Positions 1 through 5,345 of a stretch of DNA of 5,345 bases are shown here, in pieces; the stretch's first letter is position 1, and every line of letters starts with the position of its first letter. The notes below the pieces were generated by a model, which ran no database searches, was not told the DNA's origin, and worked only from the letters and a program-made list of their open reading frames with translations. A program made the position numbers and the translations under genes. Origin of the DNA: an uncultured Actinotalea sp. GTDB lineage: Bacteria > Actinomycetota > Actinomycetes > Actinomycetales > Cellulomonadaceae. The stretch spans positions 1 through 5,345 of the forward strand of contig NZ_CAMPHH010000234.1 of NCBI RefSeq assembly GCF_946885855.1, in the 5' to 3' direction.

Positions 1-8
1 CGGCCGGC

Positions 9-560
9 TCAGCGGTGGGTGAGGCGGCCCAGCAGGCCCCGCTTGACCTCCTCGGGCTTCTGCAGCTCGCCCTGCTGGGCGTTGAGCACGAGCACCGAGC
101 CGACCAGCGCGGGCGTGACCCACTGGAGGACCTTCTGCTGCTTCTGCGCCTTGGCGACCGCCGCCGGCGTGCCCGCCGACGGGGTCACGGCGCTCTCGGC
201 GGGGGCGTCGCCTGCCTGGGCGATCCTCGCGCCCAGCGCCCCGTTCCAGGCGGTCGTGCCGAGGGCGGCGGCCGTGAGCGCGATCTTGGCGACCGTGCTG
301 GCGCCGACACCCTGCTGCGCGGCGACGCGACCCTTGTTCGCCAGGAGGAGGCCGGCGCCGCCGACGAGGTGCGCGCCGATCGCGGCGGCGTTGAGTGGGG
401 CCCACCTGCCCCAGCCGGCCGAGGCGGTGCGCAGCCGGTCCGTGGGGTTGGAGACGACCTTCGAGGCTCCGTTGAGACCGACGGCGCCCATGAGGTTGCC
501 CCCGAACCAGGCGGCGGCGCCGAGGTCGTGCAGCGAGCGGATGACGGTGTTCGTGGCCAT
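9..560 (-). CDS. Hypothetical small Ala/Gly-rich predicted membrane protein (183 aa)
   Basis: I do not recognise a named family with confidence; proteins of this look are usually annotated as hypothetical in actinomycetes. The product is 183 residues, dominated by Ala and Gly. It has hydrophobic stretches near residues 55-75, 90-112 and 146-162, and a weaker one at 10-30, suggesting three or four membrane segments. A Pro/Ala/Ser/Thr-rich linker (about 118-138) and a Lys/Gln-rich patch (138-144) precede the last segment. The C-terminus is basic (Lys/Arg-rich, about 168-183). No catalytic motif is visible. The ATG start is preceded by a GGGGGA Shine-Dalgarno at good spacing, and the TGA stop is inside the window, so the gene is complete. 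It is divergent from the exporter gene across 197 bp. That it is a real gene rests on the RBS, the clean start and the regular hydrophobic pattern. The function is unknown. Confidence 0.8.
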   Translation of the reverse strand: MATNTVIRSLHDLGAAAWFGGNLMGAVGLNGASKVVSNPTDRLRTASAGWGRWAPLNAAAIGAHLVGGAGLLLANKGRVAAQQGVGASTVAKIALTAAALGTTAWNGALGARIAQAGDAPAESAVTPSAGTPAAVAKAQKQQKVLQWVTPALVGSVLVLNAQQGELQKPEEVKRGLLGRLTHR

Positions 561-566
561 GGGTGG

Positions 567-572
567 TCCCCC
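567..572 (-). promoter_or_regulatory. Shine-Dalgarno site of the 9-560 gene
   Basis: Read on the minus strand, GGGGGA lies 6 nt before the ATG at 560-558. This matches a slightly degenerate AGGAGG site and supports that start. It is the only clear Shine-Dalgarno before a start codon in this window; the GTG-starting genes do not show one. Confidence 0.6.
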
Positions 573-665
573 AGAGGTGGTGGTCGGGTCGCGTCTGGCG
601 CGGAGCGGCGGGTCGCCGCGGGACGTCCACCGTCCGTCCGGGACTCCATGAACGCATCCCGGGGG

Positions 666-695
666 GCGTCCGAGCGGTCCGGGGCGGCCGGACGC
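666..695. repeat. Inverted repeat in the divergent intergenic region
   Basis: GCGTCCG (666-672) is mirrored by CGGACGC (689-695). Nested inside, GTCCGG (677-682) and CCGGAC (688-693) make an alternative 6-bp stem with a 5-nt loop, so the two pairings compete. The GTCCG core also occurs at 632-636 and 636-640, and CGGAC at 732-736. A second perfect small hairpin, GCGGCG/CGCCGC with a 3-nt loop, lies at 605-619. The position between two divergent genes would suit an operator, but the GC-rich background makes short inverted repeats common, so the role is a guess. Confidence 0.3.
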
Positions 696-742
696 GTCTC
701 AGGCGATCAAGGGCGGGCACGGTCGCGCGCACGGACGCGGCG

Positions 743-748
743 TAGCAT
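743..748 (+). promoter_or_regulatory. Candidate -10 box for a leaderless exporter transcript
   Basis: TAGCAT fits the actinobacterial -10 consensus TAnnnT and ends 9 nt before the GTG at 758. The intervening bases contain no purine-rich Shine-Dalgarno. A transcription start 6-9 nt after the box would fall at or just before the GTG, giving a leaderless or nearly leaderless mRNA. No good -35 hexamer is visible about 17 bp upstream, which is common for actinobacterial promoters. Confidence 0.45.
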
Positions 749-757
749 CTCGCCCTT

Positions 758-2020
758 GTGAGCCGCCTGACCGAGGTCGTCCTGCCGCGTCGGCTGGGCA
801 CCGACTTCCGCTGGCTCATGGGGTCGTCGTGGTCGAGCAACCTCGGCGACGGCATCGCGCTCGCCGCCGGGCCCCTCCTCGTCGCGTCGCTGACCGACGA
901 CGCGCGCGTCGTGGCACTCGCCGCGGGCCTGCAGTGGCTGCCGCCCCTGCTGCTGGGCCTGCCTGCCGGGGCCCTGACCGACCGGCTGGACCGGCGGCGC
1001 ATCGTCATCACGGTCAACCTCGTGCGGGTCGCGGTCCTCCTCGTCCTCGCGGCCCTGCTGCTGACCGGCCAGGCGCCGGTCGCCGTCGTGCTCGTCACCC
1101 TGTTCCTCCTGGCCAGCGCCGAGGTCTTCGCGGACAACAGCGCCCAGACCTTCCTGCCCACGCTCGTGGCGCGCGACGACCTGGCGGCGGCCAACCAGCG
1201 GCTCCAGGCGGGGTTCGTCACCGTGAACCAGCTGGTCGGCCCGCCGCTGGGCGCGGCGCTCTTCGCGCTCGGCTCGATGTGGCCCTGGACCACGCAGGCG
1301 CTGGTCATGGTGCTGAGCGTGGTGCTCGTCTCGCGCATCGCCCTGCCGCCGCACGGGCGCGAGCACGCGCCGCGGTCGCACGTCCGCCGCGACATCGCCG
1401 AGGGCTTCCGGTGGGTGCGGCAGCACGCGGCGATCCGCACGCTCATCGTCACGGTGCTCGTCTTCAACATCACGTTCGGCGCGGCCTGGTCGGTGCTCGT
1501 GCTCTACGCGACGCAGCGGATCGGCCTCGGTCCCGTGGGCTACGGGCTGCTCACCACCGTGGGCGCGGTGGGCGGCGTCGTCGGCATCGCGGCCTACGGG
1601 TGGCTGACCCGGCGCGTCAGCCTGGGCAACCTCATGCGCGCAGGGCTGATCATCGAGGCGCTGACGCACCTGGGGCTCGCGCTGGCCCGGACGCCCTGGG
1701 TCGCGCTGCCCGTCTTCTTCGTCTTCGGGGTGCACGCGTTCGTGTGGGGCACCACGTCGACGACGATCCGGCAGCGCGCCGTGCCGCGGGAGCTCCAGGG
1801 GCGGGTCGGCAGCGTCAACCTCGTCGGGGTGTTCGGCGGCCTCGTCGTCGGCTCGGCGATCGGCGGCGCGCTCGCCCAGCAGTGGGGCGTCACCGCGCCG
1901 TTCTGGTTCGCCTTCGTGGGGTCGGTGCTGTTCGTGGTCCTGCTGTGGCGCCAGCTGCGCCACGTCGCCCACGCCGACGACGCCCTCACCATCCCGGGTG
2001 CACCGACCGCGGAGGACTGA
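758..2020 (+). CDS. MFS exporter, EntS/MFS_3-like (420 aa)
   Basis: This is a major facilitator superfamily permease of the drug/siderophore-exporter type, acting in the cytoplasmic membrane by proton-coupled transport; the substrate cannot be told from sequence. The 420 residues carry about 10-12 hydrophobic segments, the usual length for this family. The loop between helices 2 and 3 holds an MFS motif A (GLPAGALTDRLDRRR, residues 67-81). Residues 126-170 hold the family-typical stretch after helix 4: ADNSAQTFLPTLV, then an Asn/Ala/Gln-rich segment leading into VGPPLGAALF. A basic cytoplasmic loop (about 198-225) separates the two halves. The C-terminal tail (about 398-420) is hydrophilic. 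The GTG start is chosen because it begins just before the first conserved region, sits below a TAnnnT box, and no better start with a Shine-Dalgarno is seen; an internal start is possible. It converges on rlmC with one base between the stop codons. No regulator gene is adjacent in this window. Confidence 0.9.
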   Translation: MSRLTEVVLPRRLGTDFRWLMGSSWSSNLGDGIALAAGPLLVASLTDDARVVALAAGLQWLPPLLLGLPAGALTDRLDRRRIVITVNLVRVAVLLVLAALLLTGQAPVAVVLVTLFLLASAEVFADNSAQTFLPTLVARDDLAAANQRLQAGFVTVNQLVGPPLGAALFALGSMWPWTTQALVMVLSVVLVSRIALPPHGREHAPRSHVRRDIAEGFRWVRQHAAIRTLIVTVLVFNITFGAAWSVLVLYATQRIGLGPVGYGLLTTVGAVGGVVGIAAYGWLTRRVSLGNLMRAGLIIEALTHLGLALARTPWVALPVFFVFGVHAFVWGTTSTTIRQRAVPRELQGRVGSVNLVGVFGGLVVGSAIGGALAQQWGVTAPFWFAFVGSVLFVVLLWRQLRHVAHADDALTIPGAPTAED

Positions 2021-2021
2021 G

Positions 2022-3152
2022 CTACCGACGCTCCAGCAGGACCGCGACCTCGTAGTGGTCCGTCTGCGGGAACATGTCGAGCAGCCGCGCCTGCACCGGC
2101 TCGAGCGAGGGCATCGCAGCGAGGTCCCGGGCCAGGGACACCGCGTTGCAGCTGGAGTAGACCACGTACCGGGCCGCCGACCCCTCGAGCCAGCCGGAGA
2201 GGTCGCCGCCGATGCCGCGTCGGGGCGGGTTGACCACGACGAGGTCGGGGGCGTCGTCGTGGGCGTGCGCGAGGGCGAACGCCGTCGCGTCCCCGGCCCG
2301 GAACGTCGTCCGTGCCAGTCCCGCCTCGCGCGCCGAGAGCTCCGCGCTCGCCACGGCCTCGGCGCTCACCTCGACCCCGACGACGGCGCGCCCGGGCCCC
2401 GCGACGTGCAGGGCGAAACCGCCCACGCCGCAGTACAGGTCCCACACCGACGACGGCGCCGCGGCGTCCACCCACTCCCGTGCCTGCCGGTACAGCGCGG
2501 CGGCGACGGCGGTGTTCGTCTGGAAGAAGCTCTGCGGGCGCAGGTGCAGCGTGACCCCGCCGAGCCGCATGGGCAGCGTCTCGGTGTCCGTGAGCAGGAT
2601 CTCCCGGTCACCCTCGAGCACGGCCTTGTGCTCGGGCTGGAGGTTCACGGACGCGACGCGCAGGGCGGGCAGGGCGTCGCGCAGCATCGGCAGGTGCTTG
2701 CGGATCCGCGCCAGCGCCTCGGTGGACCGCAGCACGAACCGGACGAGGAGCTCGCCGTCGGGCGACTCGGTGACCAGGAGGTGCTTGAGCTCCCCGCGCC
2801 GGGCGGGGACGTCGTACGGGGTCAGCGCCGCGACGGTGACGAAGTCCGCGAGCTGCGGCAGTGCCGCGTGCAGGCCGGGGGAGTGCAGCGGGCAGGCGCG
2901 CAGGTCCACCCCGTCGCCGCGCGGGTCCAGGATGCCGAGCGTGGGCTCCTCGACGGTCCCGGCGACCACCATCTTGGCCTTGTTCCGGAAGCCGGACTCG
3001 GCGCTGGCGACCGCGGGGAGCCATGTCAGCCCGGCCGGGTCGCCCAGGGTCTGGCGGCAGTGGCGCTCCTTGCCCGTGACCTGGTCGGCGTAGGGGGTCG
3101 GCAGCAGGGTGCAGGACCGGCACAGCGCCGCGTCGAAGTAGTGGCACCGCAC
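2022..3152 (-). CDS. rlmC: 23S rRNA (uracil-C5)-methyltransferase, RlmC/RumB type (376 aa)
   Basis: SAM-dependent enzyme of the RumA/TrmA family, predicted to make m5U in 23S rRNA (U747 in the E. coli RlmC numbering). The N-terminus gives Cys3, Cys11 and Cys14, and a fourth Cys lies at 87; this is the spacing of the E. coli RlmC iron-sulfur ligands. A substrate-recognition region follows (FRNKAKMV at 55-62; RGELKHLLVTES at 119-130), then QSFFQTN (207-213), the SAM-binding DLYCGVGGF (238-246), NPPRRG (308-313), the nucleophile Cys335 in SSCN, and a C-terminal DMFPQTDHYE in which Glu368 is the expected general base. Length matches the E. coli enzyme (375 aa), so it is complete. The GTG start is fixed by the need to keep Cys3 and by a leaderless-type promoter 6 nt upstream. 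No TRAM domain is present, unlike RumA/RlmD. U747 specificity is inferred from overall resemblance to E. coli RlmC. The stop lies one base from that of the convergent exporter. Confidence 0.95.
   Translation of the reverse strand: MRCHYFDAALCRSCTLLPTPYADQVTGKERHCRQTLGDPAGLTWLPAVASAESGFRNKAKMVVAGTVEEPTLGILDPRGDGVDLRACPLHSPGLHAALPQLADFVTVAALTPYDVPARRGELKHLLVTESPDGELLVRFVLRSTEALARIRKHLPMLRDALPALRVASVNLQPEHKAVLEGDREILLTDTETLPMRLGGVTLHLRPQSFFQTNTAVAAALYRQAREWVDAAAPSSVWDLYCGVGGFALHVAGPGRAVVGVEVSAEAVASAELSAREAGLARTTFRAGDATAFALAHAHDDAPDLVVVNPPRRGIGGDLSGWLEGSAARYVVYSSCNAVSLARDLAAMPSLEPVQARLLDMFPQTDHYEVAVLLERR
2039..2061 (+). terminator. Weak hairpin just past the exporter stop
   Basis: GGACCGC and GTGGTCC can pair as a 7-bp stem (one G-U) around a 9-nt loop, beginning 19 nt after the exporter stop. 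There is no T-tract after it and it lies inside the end of rlmC, so it is only a possible weak terminator or RNA 3' end structure for the exporter transcript. It could equally be chance. Confidence 0.2.
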
Positions 3153-3158
3153 GCGCGG

Positions 3159-3164
3159 AGTCTA
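3159..3164 (-). promoter_or_regulatory. Leaderless-type -10 box of rlmC
   Basis: On the minus strand the sequence reads TAGACT, then exactly 6 nt (CCGCGC), then the GTG start at 3152. TAnnnT-N6-RTG is the known arrangement of leaderless promoters in actinobacteria, with the first base of the start codon as the first base of the mRNA. No Shine-Dalgarno is present. The box lies in the 38-bp gap after the cyclase gene, so rlmC can be transcribed independently of it. No clear -35 box is visible. Confidence 0.65.
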
Positions 3165-3190
3165 CGGGCGCACCGCGGTCCGCACGGGGG

Positions 3191-4480
3191 TCAGACGCCG
3201 CTTGCGACCCGGTCGCGCCCGGCCCGCTTGGCGGCGTAGAGGGCGGCGTCGGCCTGGGCGACGACGTCGTCCGCGCGCGCCCCCGGTGAGCCGGTGGCGA
3301 CGCCGATCGAGATCGTCACCGGGGCTTGCTCCCCGATCGAGCCGGCAGCGATGCCGATGCGGAGCCGCTCGGCGAGGGCCGCGGCCGCGTCGTGGTCGGC
3401 ACCGGGCAGGAGGACGAGCACCTCCTCGCCGCCCCAGCGGATCGCGACGTCCTCGGCGCGCACGGCGCTGCGGACCGTGGCGGCCACGCGCCGCAGGACG
3501 GCGTCGCCGACCTGGTGCCCGTGCGTGTCGTTGACCGCCTTGAAGTGGTCGATGTCGCCGAGCAGCACGCTGTAGGTCGTTCCGCCGGCCTCCACGGTGG
3601 CGAGCGCCGTCTCGCCGGCGCGCCGCGTGAGCAGGCCCGTCAGTGCGTCCGTGGTCGCCAGCGCTCGCAGGGCGCGCTCCCGCTGCACCGACGCGGTGAT
3701 GTCCTTGGCCGTGCAGACGAGACCGTCGACGGTCCCGTCCGGCTCCTGCACCACGGTCACCGTGACGTCCACGTCGACGACGTGGCCGTCCCGGTGGCGC
3801 CACTGGCTCGTCGCGCGGAAGCCGGTCCGGGACCGGACGGCACCCAGGAGCGTCTCCTGAGCCTGCGTCGCGTGGTCGGCCTGGAAGTCGCTCGGCCGGC
3901 GCCCCACGAGCTCGGCCGTGTCGTACCCGATGAGGTCGGACAGGCCCCGGCTGGCGAAGGTGATCCGGGTGTCGAGGCCGGTGACGAACACGGGGTCGGA
4001 CGCCGCCTCCAGGGCTCTGACCAGGAGCTCGCGCTCGCGGACGGCGCGGTCCTCTCGCGTGCGCTCCTGCTGGACCGAGACGAAGTACTCCACCCGCCCG
4101 GCGCCGTCGAGGACGGGGGAGATGTTCCAGTGGACCAGGTACGGCGAGCCGTCCTTGCGGTAGTTCACCGCCTCGCCCTCGAAGTAGGTGGCGGTCGACA
4201 GGCACGTGCGCAGCTCGTCGATGACGCGCCGGTCCGTCGCCGGCCCCTGGAGCATCCGGAGGTTCTGCCCGACCAGCTCGTCCTCGCGGTAGCCGGTCAT
4301 CGCGAGGAACGCGGGGTTGCACAGCACGACGCGCGGCCCGTCGCCGCCGAGCTCGCCGTCGGTGACGACGACGGCGTTGAAGTTCTGGAGGAACGCCCGA
4401 CGCAGCGTCTCGACCTCGACGCACGTCAGCGCCTCCCGGGTGAGCGGCCCCATCGTGGCGGTCGCGTCGTCGGGGTTCAC
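3191..4480 (-). CDS. Sensor diguanylate cyclase: LOV-like PAS, second PAS, GGDEF (429 aa)
   Basis: Predicted soluble sensor enzyme that makes c-di-GMP from two GTP. PAS 1 (about 26-140) is LOV-like: NPAFLAMTGY (55-64), GQNLRMLQG (71-79), NYRKDG (106-111) and FVSVQ (133-137), but residue 74, the LOV photoactive cysteine position, is Leu. PAS 2 (about 152-262) is an ordinary PAS. The GGDEF domain (about 270-429) has DALTGLLTRR (278-287), the metal Asp309 in GDIDHFKAVND, guanine contacts Asn317 and Asp326, the inhibitory I-site RAED (341-344), and an active loop GGEEV (350-354) where the family usually has F last. Glu352 and Glu353 are intact, so activity is likely though not certain. There is no EAL domain, no membrane helix and no signal peptide. 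The GTG start is uncertain: an in-frame ATG lies nine codons further in (4453-4451), and neither has a clear Shine-Dalgarno. The stop is 38 bp upstream of rlmC, same strand. Confidence 0.92.
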   Translation of the reverse strand: MNPDDATATMGPLTREALTCVEVETLRRAFLQNFNAVVVTDGELGGDGPRVVLCNPAFLAMTGYREDELVGQNLRMLQGPATDRRVIDELRTCLSTATYFEGEAVNYRKDGSPYLVHWNISPVLDGAGRVEYFVSVQQERTREDRAVRERELLVRALEAASDPVFVTGLDTRITFASRGLSDLIGYDTAELVGRRPSDFQADHATQAQETLLGAVRSRTGFRATSQWRHRDGHVVDVDVTVTVVQEPDGTVDGLVCTAKDITASVQRERALRALATTDALTGLLTRRAGETALATVEAGGTTYSVLLGDIDHFKAVNDTHGHQVGDAVLRRVAATVRSAVRAEDVAIRWGGEEVLVLLPGADHDAAAALAERLRIGIAAGSIGEQAPVTISIGVATGSPGARADDVVAQADAALYAAKRAGRDRVASGV

Positions 4481-4486
4481 GCCCAG

Positions 4487-4492
4487 ATCATC
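4487..4492 (-). promoter_or_regulatory. Possible degenerate -10 box of the cyclase gene
   Basis: On the minus strand GATGAT lies exactly 6 nt before the GTG start at 4480, the same spacing as the rlmC box, but the first T of TAnnnT is a G. It is therefore a weak candidate for a leaderless promoter. No Shine-Dalgarno or -35 box is evident. Confidence 0.25.
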
Positions 4493-4564
4493 GGCAGGGG
4501 ACCGGGGGTCGTGTAGGACCTTGGGGCCTTGCGCCTGTGATCGGGGCCTCGCCGGCGCCGGGGC

Positions 4565-4582
4565 GCACGACTCACCTCGTGC
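4565..4582 (-). terminator. Hairpin downstream of dinB, possible terminator
   Basis: GCACGA and TCGTGC form a perfect 6-bp stem with a 6-nt loop, about 42 nt past the dinB stop in the direction of its transcription. It is followed by GC-rich sequence without a T-tract. Actinobacterial terminators often lack T-tracts, so it could end the dinB transcript, but the stem is short. Confidence 0.3.
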
Positions 4583-4598
4583 CCGTGGGGGTGCTCCC

Positions 4599-4621
4599 GA
4601 TCGGATCCCGGCGTGATCCCG
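4599..4621. repeat. GATC-containing short repeats beside the dinB stop
   Basis: GATCCCG occurs twice in direct orientation (4604-4610 and 4615-4621, 11 bp apart), immediately next to the 8-bp palindrome CCGATCGG (4597-4604). Two further GATC sites lie at 4539-4542 and 4486-4489, the last just before the cyclase start. The 11-bp period would put the two repeats on the same face of the helix, as in an operator, but this is only a pattern. Confidence 0.3.
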
Positions 4622-4624
4622 CGC

Positions 4625-5345
4625 TCACAGGTCCCGCTCCGCGAGCTCGCGGAACTCCTCGGGCACGCTCGCGCCGCGGGCGAGGACCGCCGGCAGGTAG
4701 CCGACGGCGTCCCGGCCGAAGCGGTCCCGGACGCGGTCCATCGACCCGTCCACGGCCCGGCGTGCGGCGCCCGGGACGGTCCCGGGCCGCCACGGGTCCT
4801 GCGGGGGCAGGTCCAGCTCGAGCTGCACGGCGCGCTGGGTGACCAGGTGGGAGACGGCGACGCCGAGCAGCGTGATCTCGCACCCGGGACGCTCGTCGAC
4901 GGCCGACCAGGCGAGCCGCTCGGCGATCTCGGTGAGGGTCAGCGTGGCCGCGACGGGCTGCGTCAGCGTCCGGGACCGGGTCGCCCGGCCGGCGCCCGCG
5001 AAGCGGACCGTGACGGTGACCGTCCTCCCCGCCAGGTCCCTCTCCCGCAGGCGACGCGCGACGCGGTCGGCCAGGTGGGAGAGCGTCGCGCGCACGTCGC
5101 CGCGCTCGGGGCGCCGTCGGCGCATCGCGGACTGCGCGCCGACGGAGCGCGCCCGGTGAGCGCTCGTGACCCGCCGCGGGTCCTCGTCGTGCGCCAGCGC
5201 GCTGAGGCGGTGGCCGACGGCACTGCCGAGCAGTCGCTCCACGACGCTGCCGGGCACCTCGGCGAGCTGACCGACCGTGCGGATGCCCTGGTCGGCCAGG
5301 CGCTGCTGCGTCACCGGCCCCACGCCCCAGAGCAGCCCGACGGGC
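4625..5345 (-). CDS. dinB: DNA polymerase IV (DinB, Y family), C-terminal part; runs off the right edge
   Basis: Error-prone translesion polymerase of the Y family. Only about the last 240 residues are in the window; the palm and fingers with the catalytic carboxylates lie beyond 5345. The reading frame is open to the edge, entering as PVGLLWGVGPVTQQRL, the typical DinB helix-hairpin-helix (thumb) sequence, so the GTG at 5323-5321 is internal and not the start. Then come GIRTVGQLAEVPG and the little-finger domain, opening with RSVGAQSAM where E. coli has KSVGVERTM. Near the end, QLELDL aligns with the beta-clamp-binding motif (QLVLGL in E. coli). Unlike E. coli, where this motif ends the protein, about 60 residues follow, including DRVRDRFGRDAVGYLPAVLA and an acidic end; such tails are seen in actinobacterial Pol IV proteins. 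The TGA stop is at 4627-4625. The same-strand cyclase gene starts 144 bp downstream. Whether an SOS-type promoter exists cannot be seen here. Confidence 0.93.
   Translation of the reverse strand, partial: PVGLLWGVGPVTQQRLADQGIRTVGQLAEVPGSVVERLLGSAVGHRLSALAHDEDPRRVTSAHRARSVGAQSAMRRRRPERGDVRATLSHLADRVARRLRERDLAGRTVTVTVRFAGAGRATRSRTLTQPVAATLTLTEIAERLAWSAVDERPGCEITLLGVAVSHLVTQRAVQLELDLPPQDPWRPGTVPGAARRAVDGSMDRVRDRFGRDAVGYLPAVLARGASVPEEFRELAERDL

Noticed and set aside
707..1972. 421-aa open frame antisense to the exporter
   Set aside because: Its product is a low-complexity run of Arg, Asp, Glu, Gln, His and Pro with no recognisable domain, and it lies wholly opposite a well-supported MFS gene. 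Such antisense frames are expected in high-GC coding DNA.
1998..3239. Long plus-strand open frame across rlmC
   Set aside because: It is the antisense shadow of rlmC, whose domain motifs are unambiguous; the translated frame is Arg/Gly/Gln-rich without motifs.
3162..4424. Minus-strand frame overlapping the cyclase gene in another phase
   Set aside because: Extremely Arg/Ala/Gly/Pro-rich and featureless, while the overlapping frame gives clear PAS and GGDEF motifs.
3326..4516. Long plus-strand frame opposite the cyclase gene
   Set aside because: Antisense shadow with no domain; no promoter or ribosome-binding site supports it.
5321..5323. GTG as the start of the right-hand gene
   Set aside because: The frame is open upstream to the window edge and reads PVGLLWG directly into the DinB helix-hairpin-helix, so the GTG is an internal Val codon and the gene is truncated by the window, not by mutation.
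4481..5345. A light-dependent DNA repair module formed by dinB and the LOV-like cyclase
   Set aside because: Adjacency is the only evidence. The genes are 144 bp apart with a possible terminator between them, and no photolyase or SOS regulator is present in the window.

Overview
The window is very GC-rich (roughly three quarters G+C by eye). It has strong third-position GC bias, GTG starts, and long antisense shadow ORFs rich in Arg, Pro and Ala. This composition, together with the protein types, points to a high-GC actinomycete, most plausibly from the Cellulomonas / Micrococcales range. The genus is an inference from composition and general resemblance. I see no rRNA, tRNA, CRISPR array, insertion sequence, integrase, phage gene or origin.

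Layout from left to right: (1) a small Ala/Gly-rich predicted membrane protein of unknown function on the minus strand (9-560), with a Shine-Dalgarno and an ATG start; (2) a 197-bp divergent intergenic region (561-757) with short inverted repeats and a TAnnnT box just before the next start; (3) a 12-TM-type MFS exporter on the plus strand (758-2020); (4) a tail-to-tail junction of a single base; (5) an RlmC/RumB-type 23S rRNA m5U methyltransferase on the minus strand (2022-3152) with complete iron-sulfur and catalytic residues; (6) 38 bp upstream of it, same strand, a sensor diguanylate cyclase with two PAS domains and a GGDEF domain (3191-4480); (7) a 144-bp spacer with a small hairpin and a cluster of GATC-containing repeats; (8) the C-terminal part of a DinB-family Y-family DNA polymerase (Pol IV), minus strand, running off the right edge (4625-5345).

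The genes do not form an obvious single pathway: rRNA modification, c-di-GMP signalling, translesion synthesis and export sit side by side. dinB, the cyclase gene and rlmC point the same way and could be partly co-transcribed, but rlmC has its own convincing leaderless promoter in the 38-bp gap. The most notable point is the first PAS domain of the cyclase. It looks like a LOV flavin photosensor, including a G-x-N-x-R-x-L-Q-G core, but has leucine where the photoactive cysteine should be, and its active-site loop reads GGEEV rather than GGEEF. The second theme is translation starts: the one ATG gene has a Shine-Dalgarno, whereas the GTG genes lack one and two of the three have TAnnnT hexamers placed for leaderless transcription. 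I do not see a clear new multi-gene system here.
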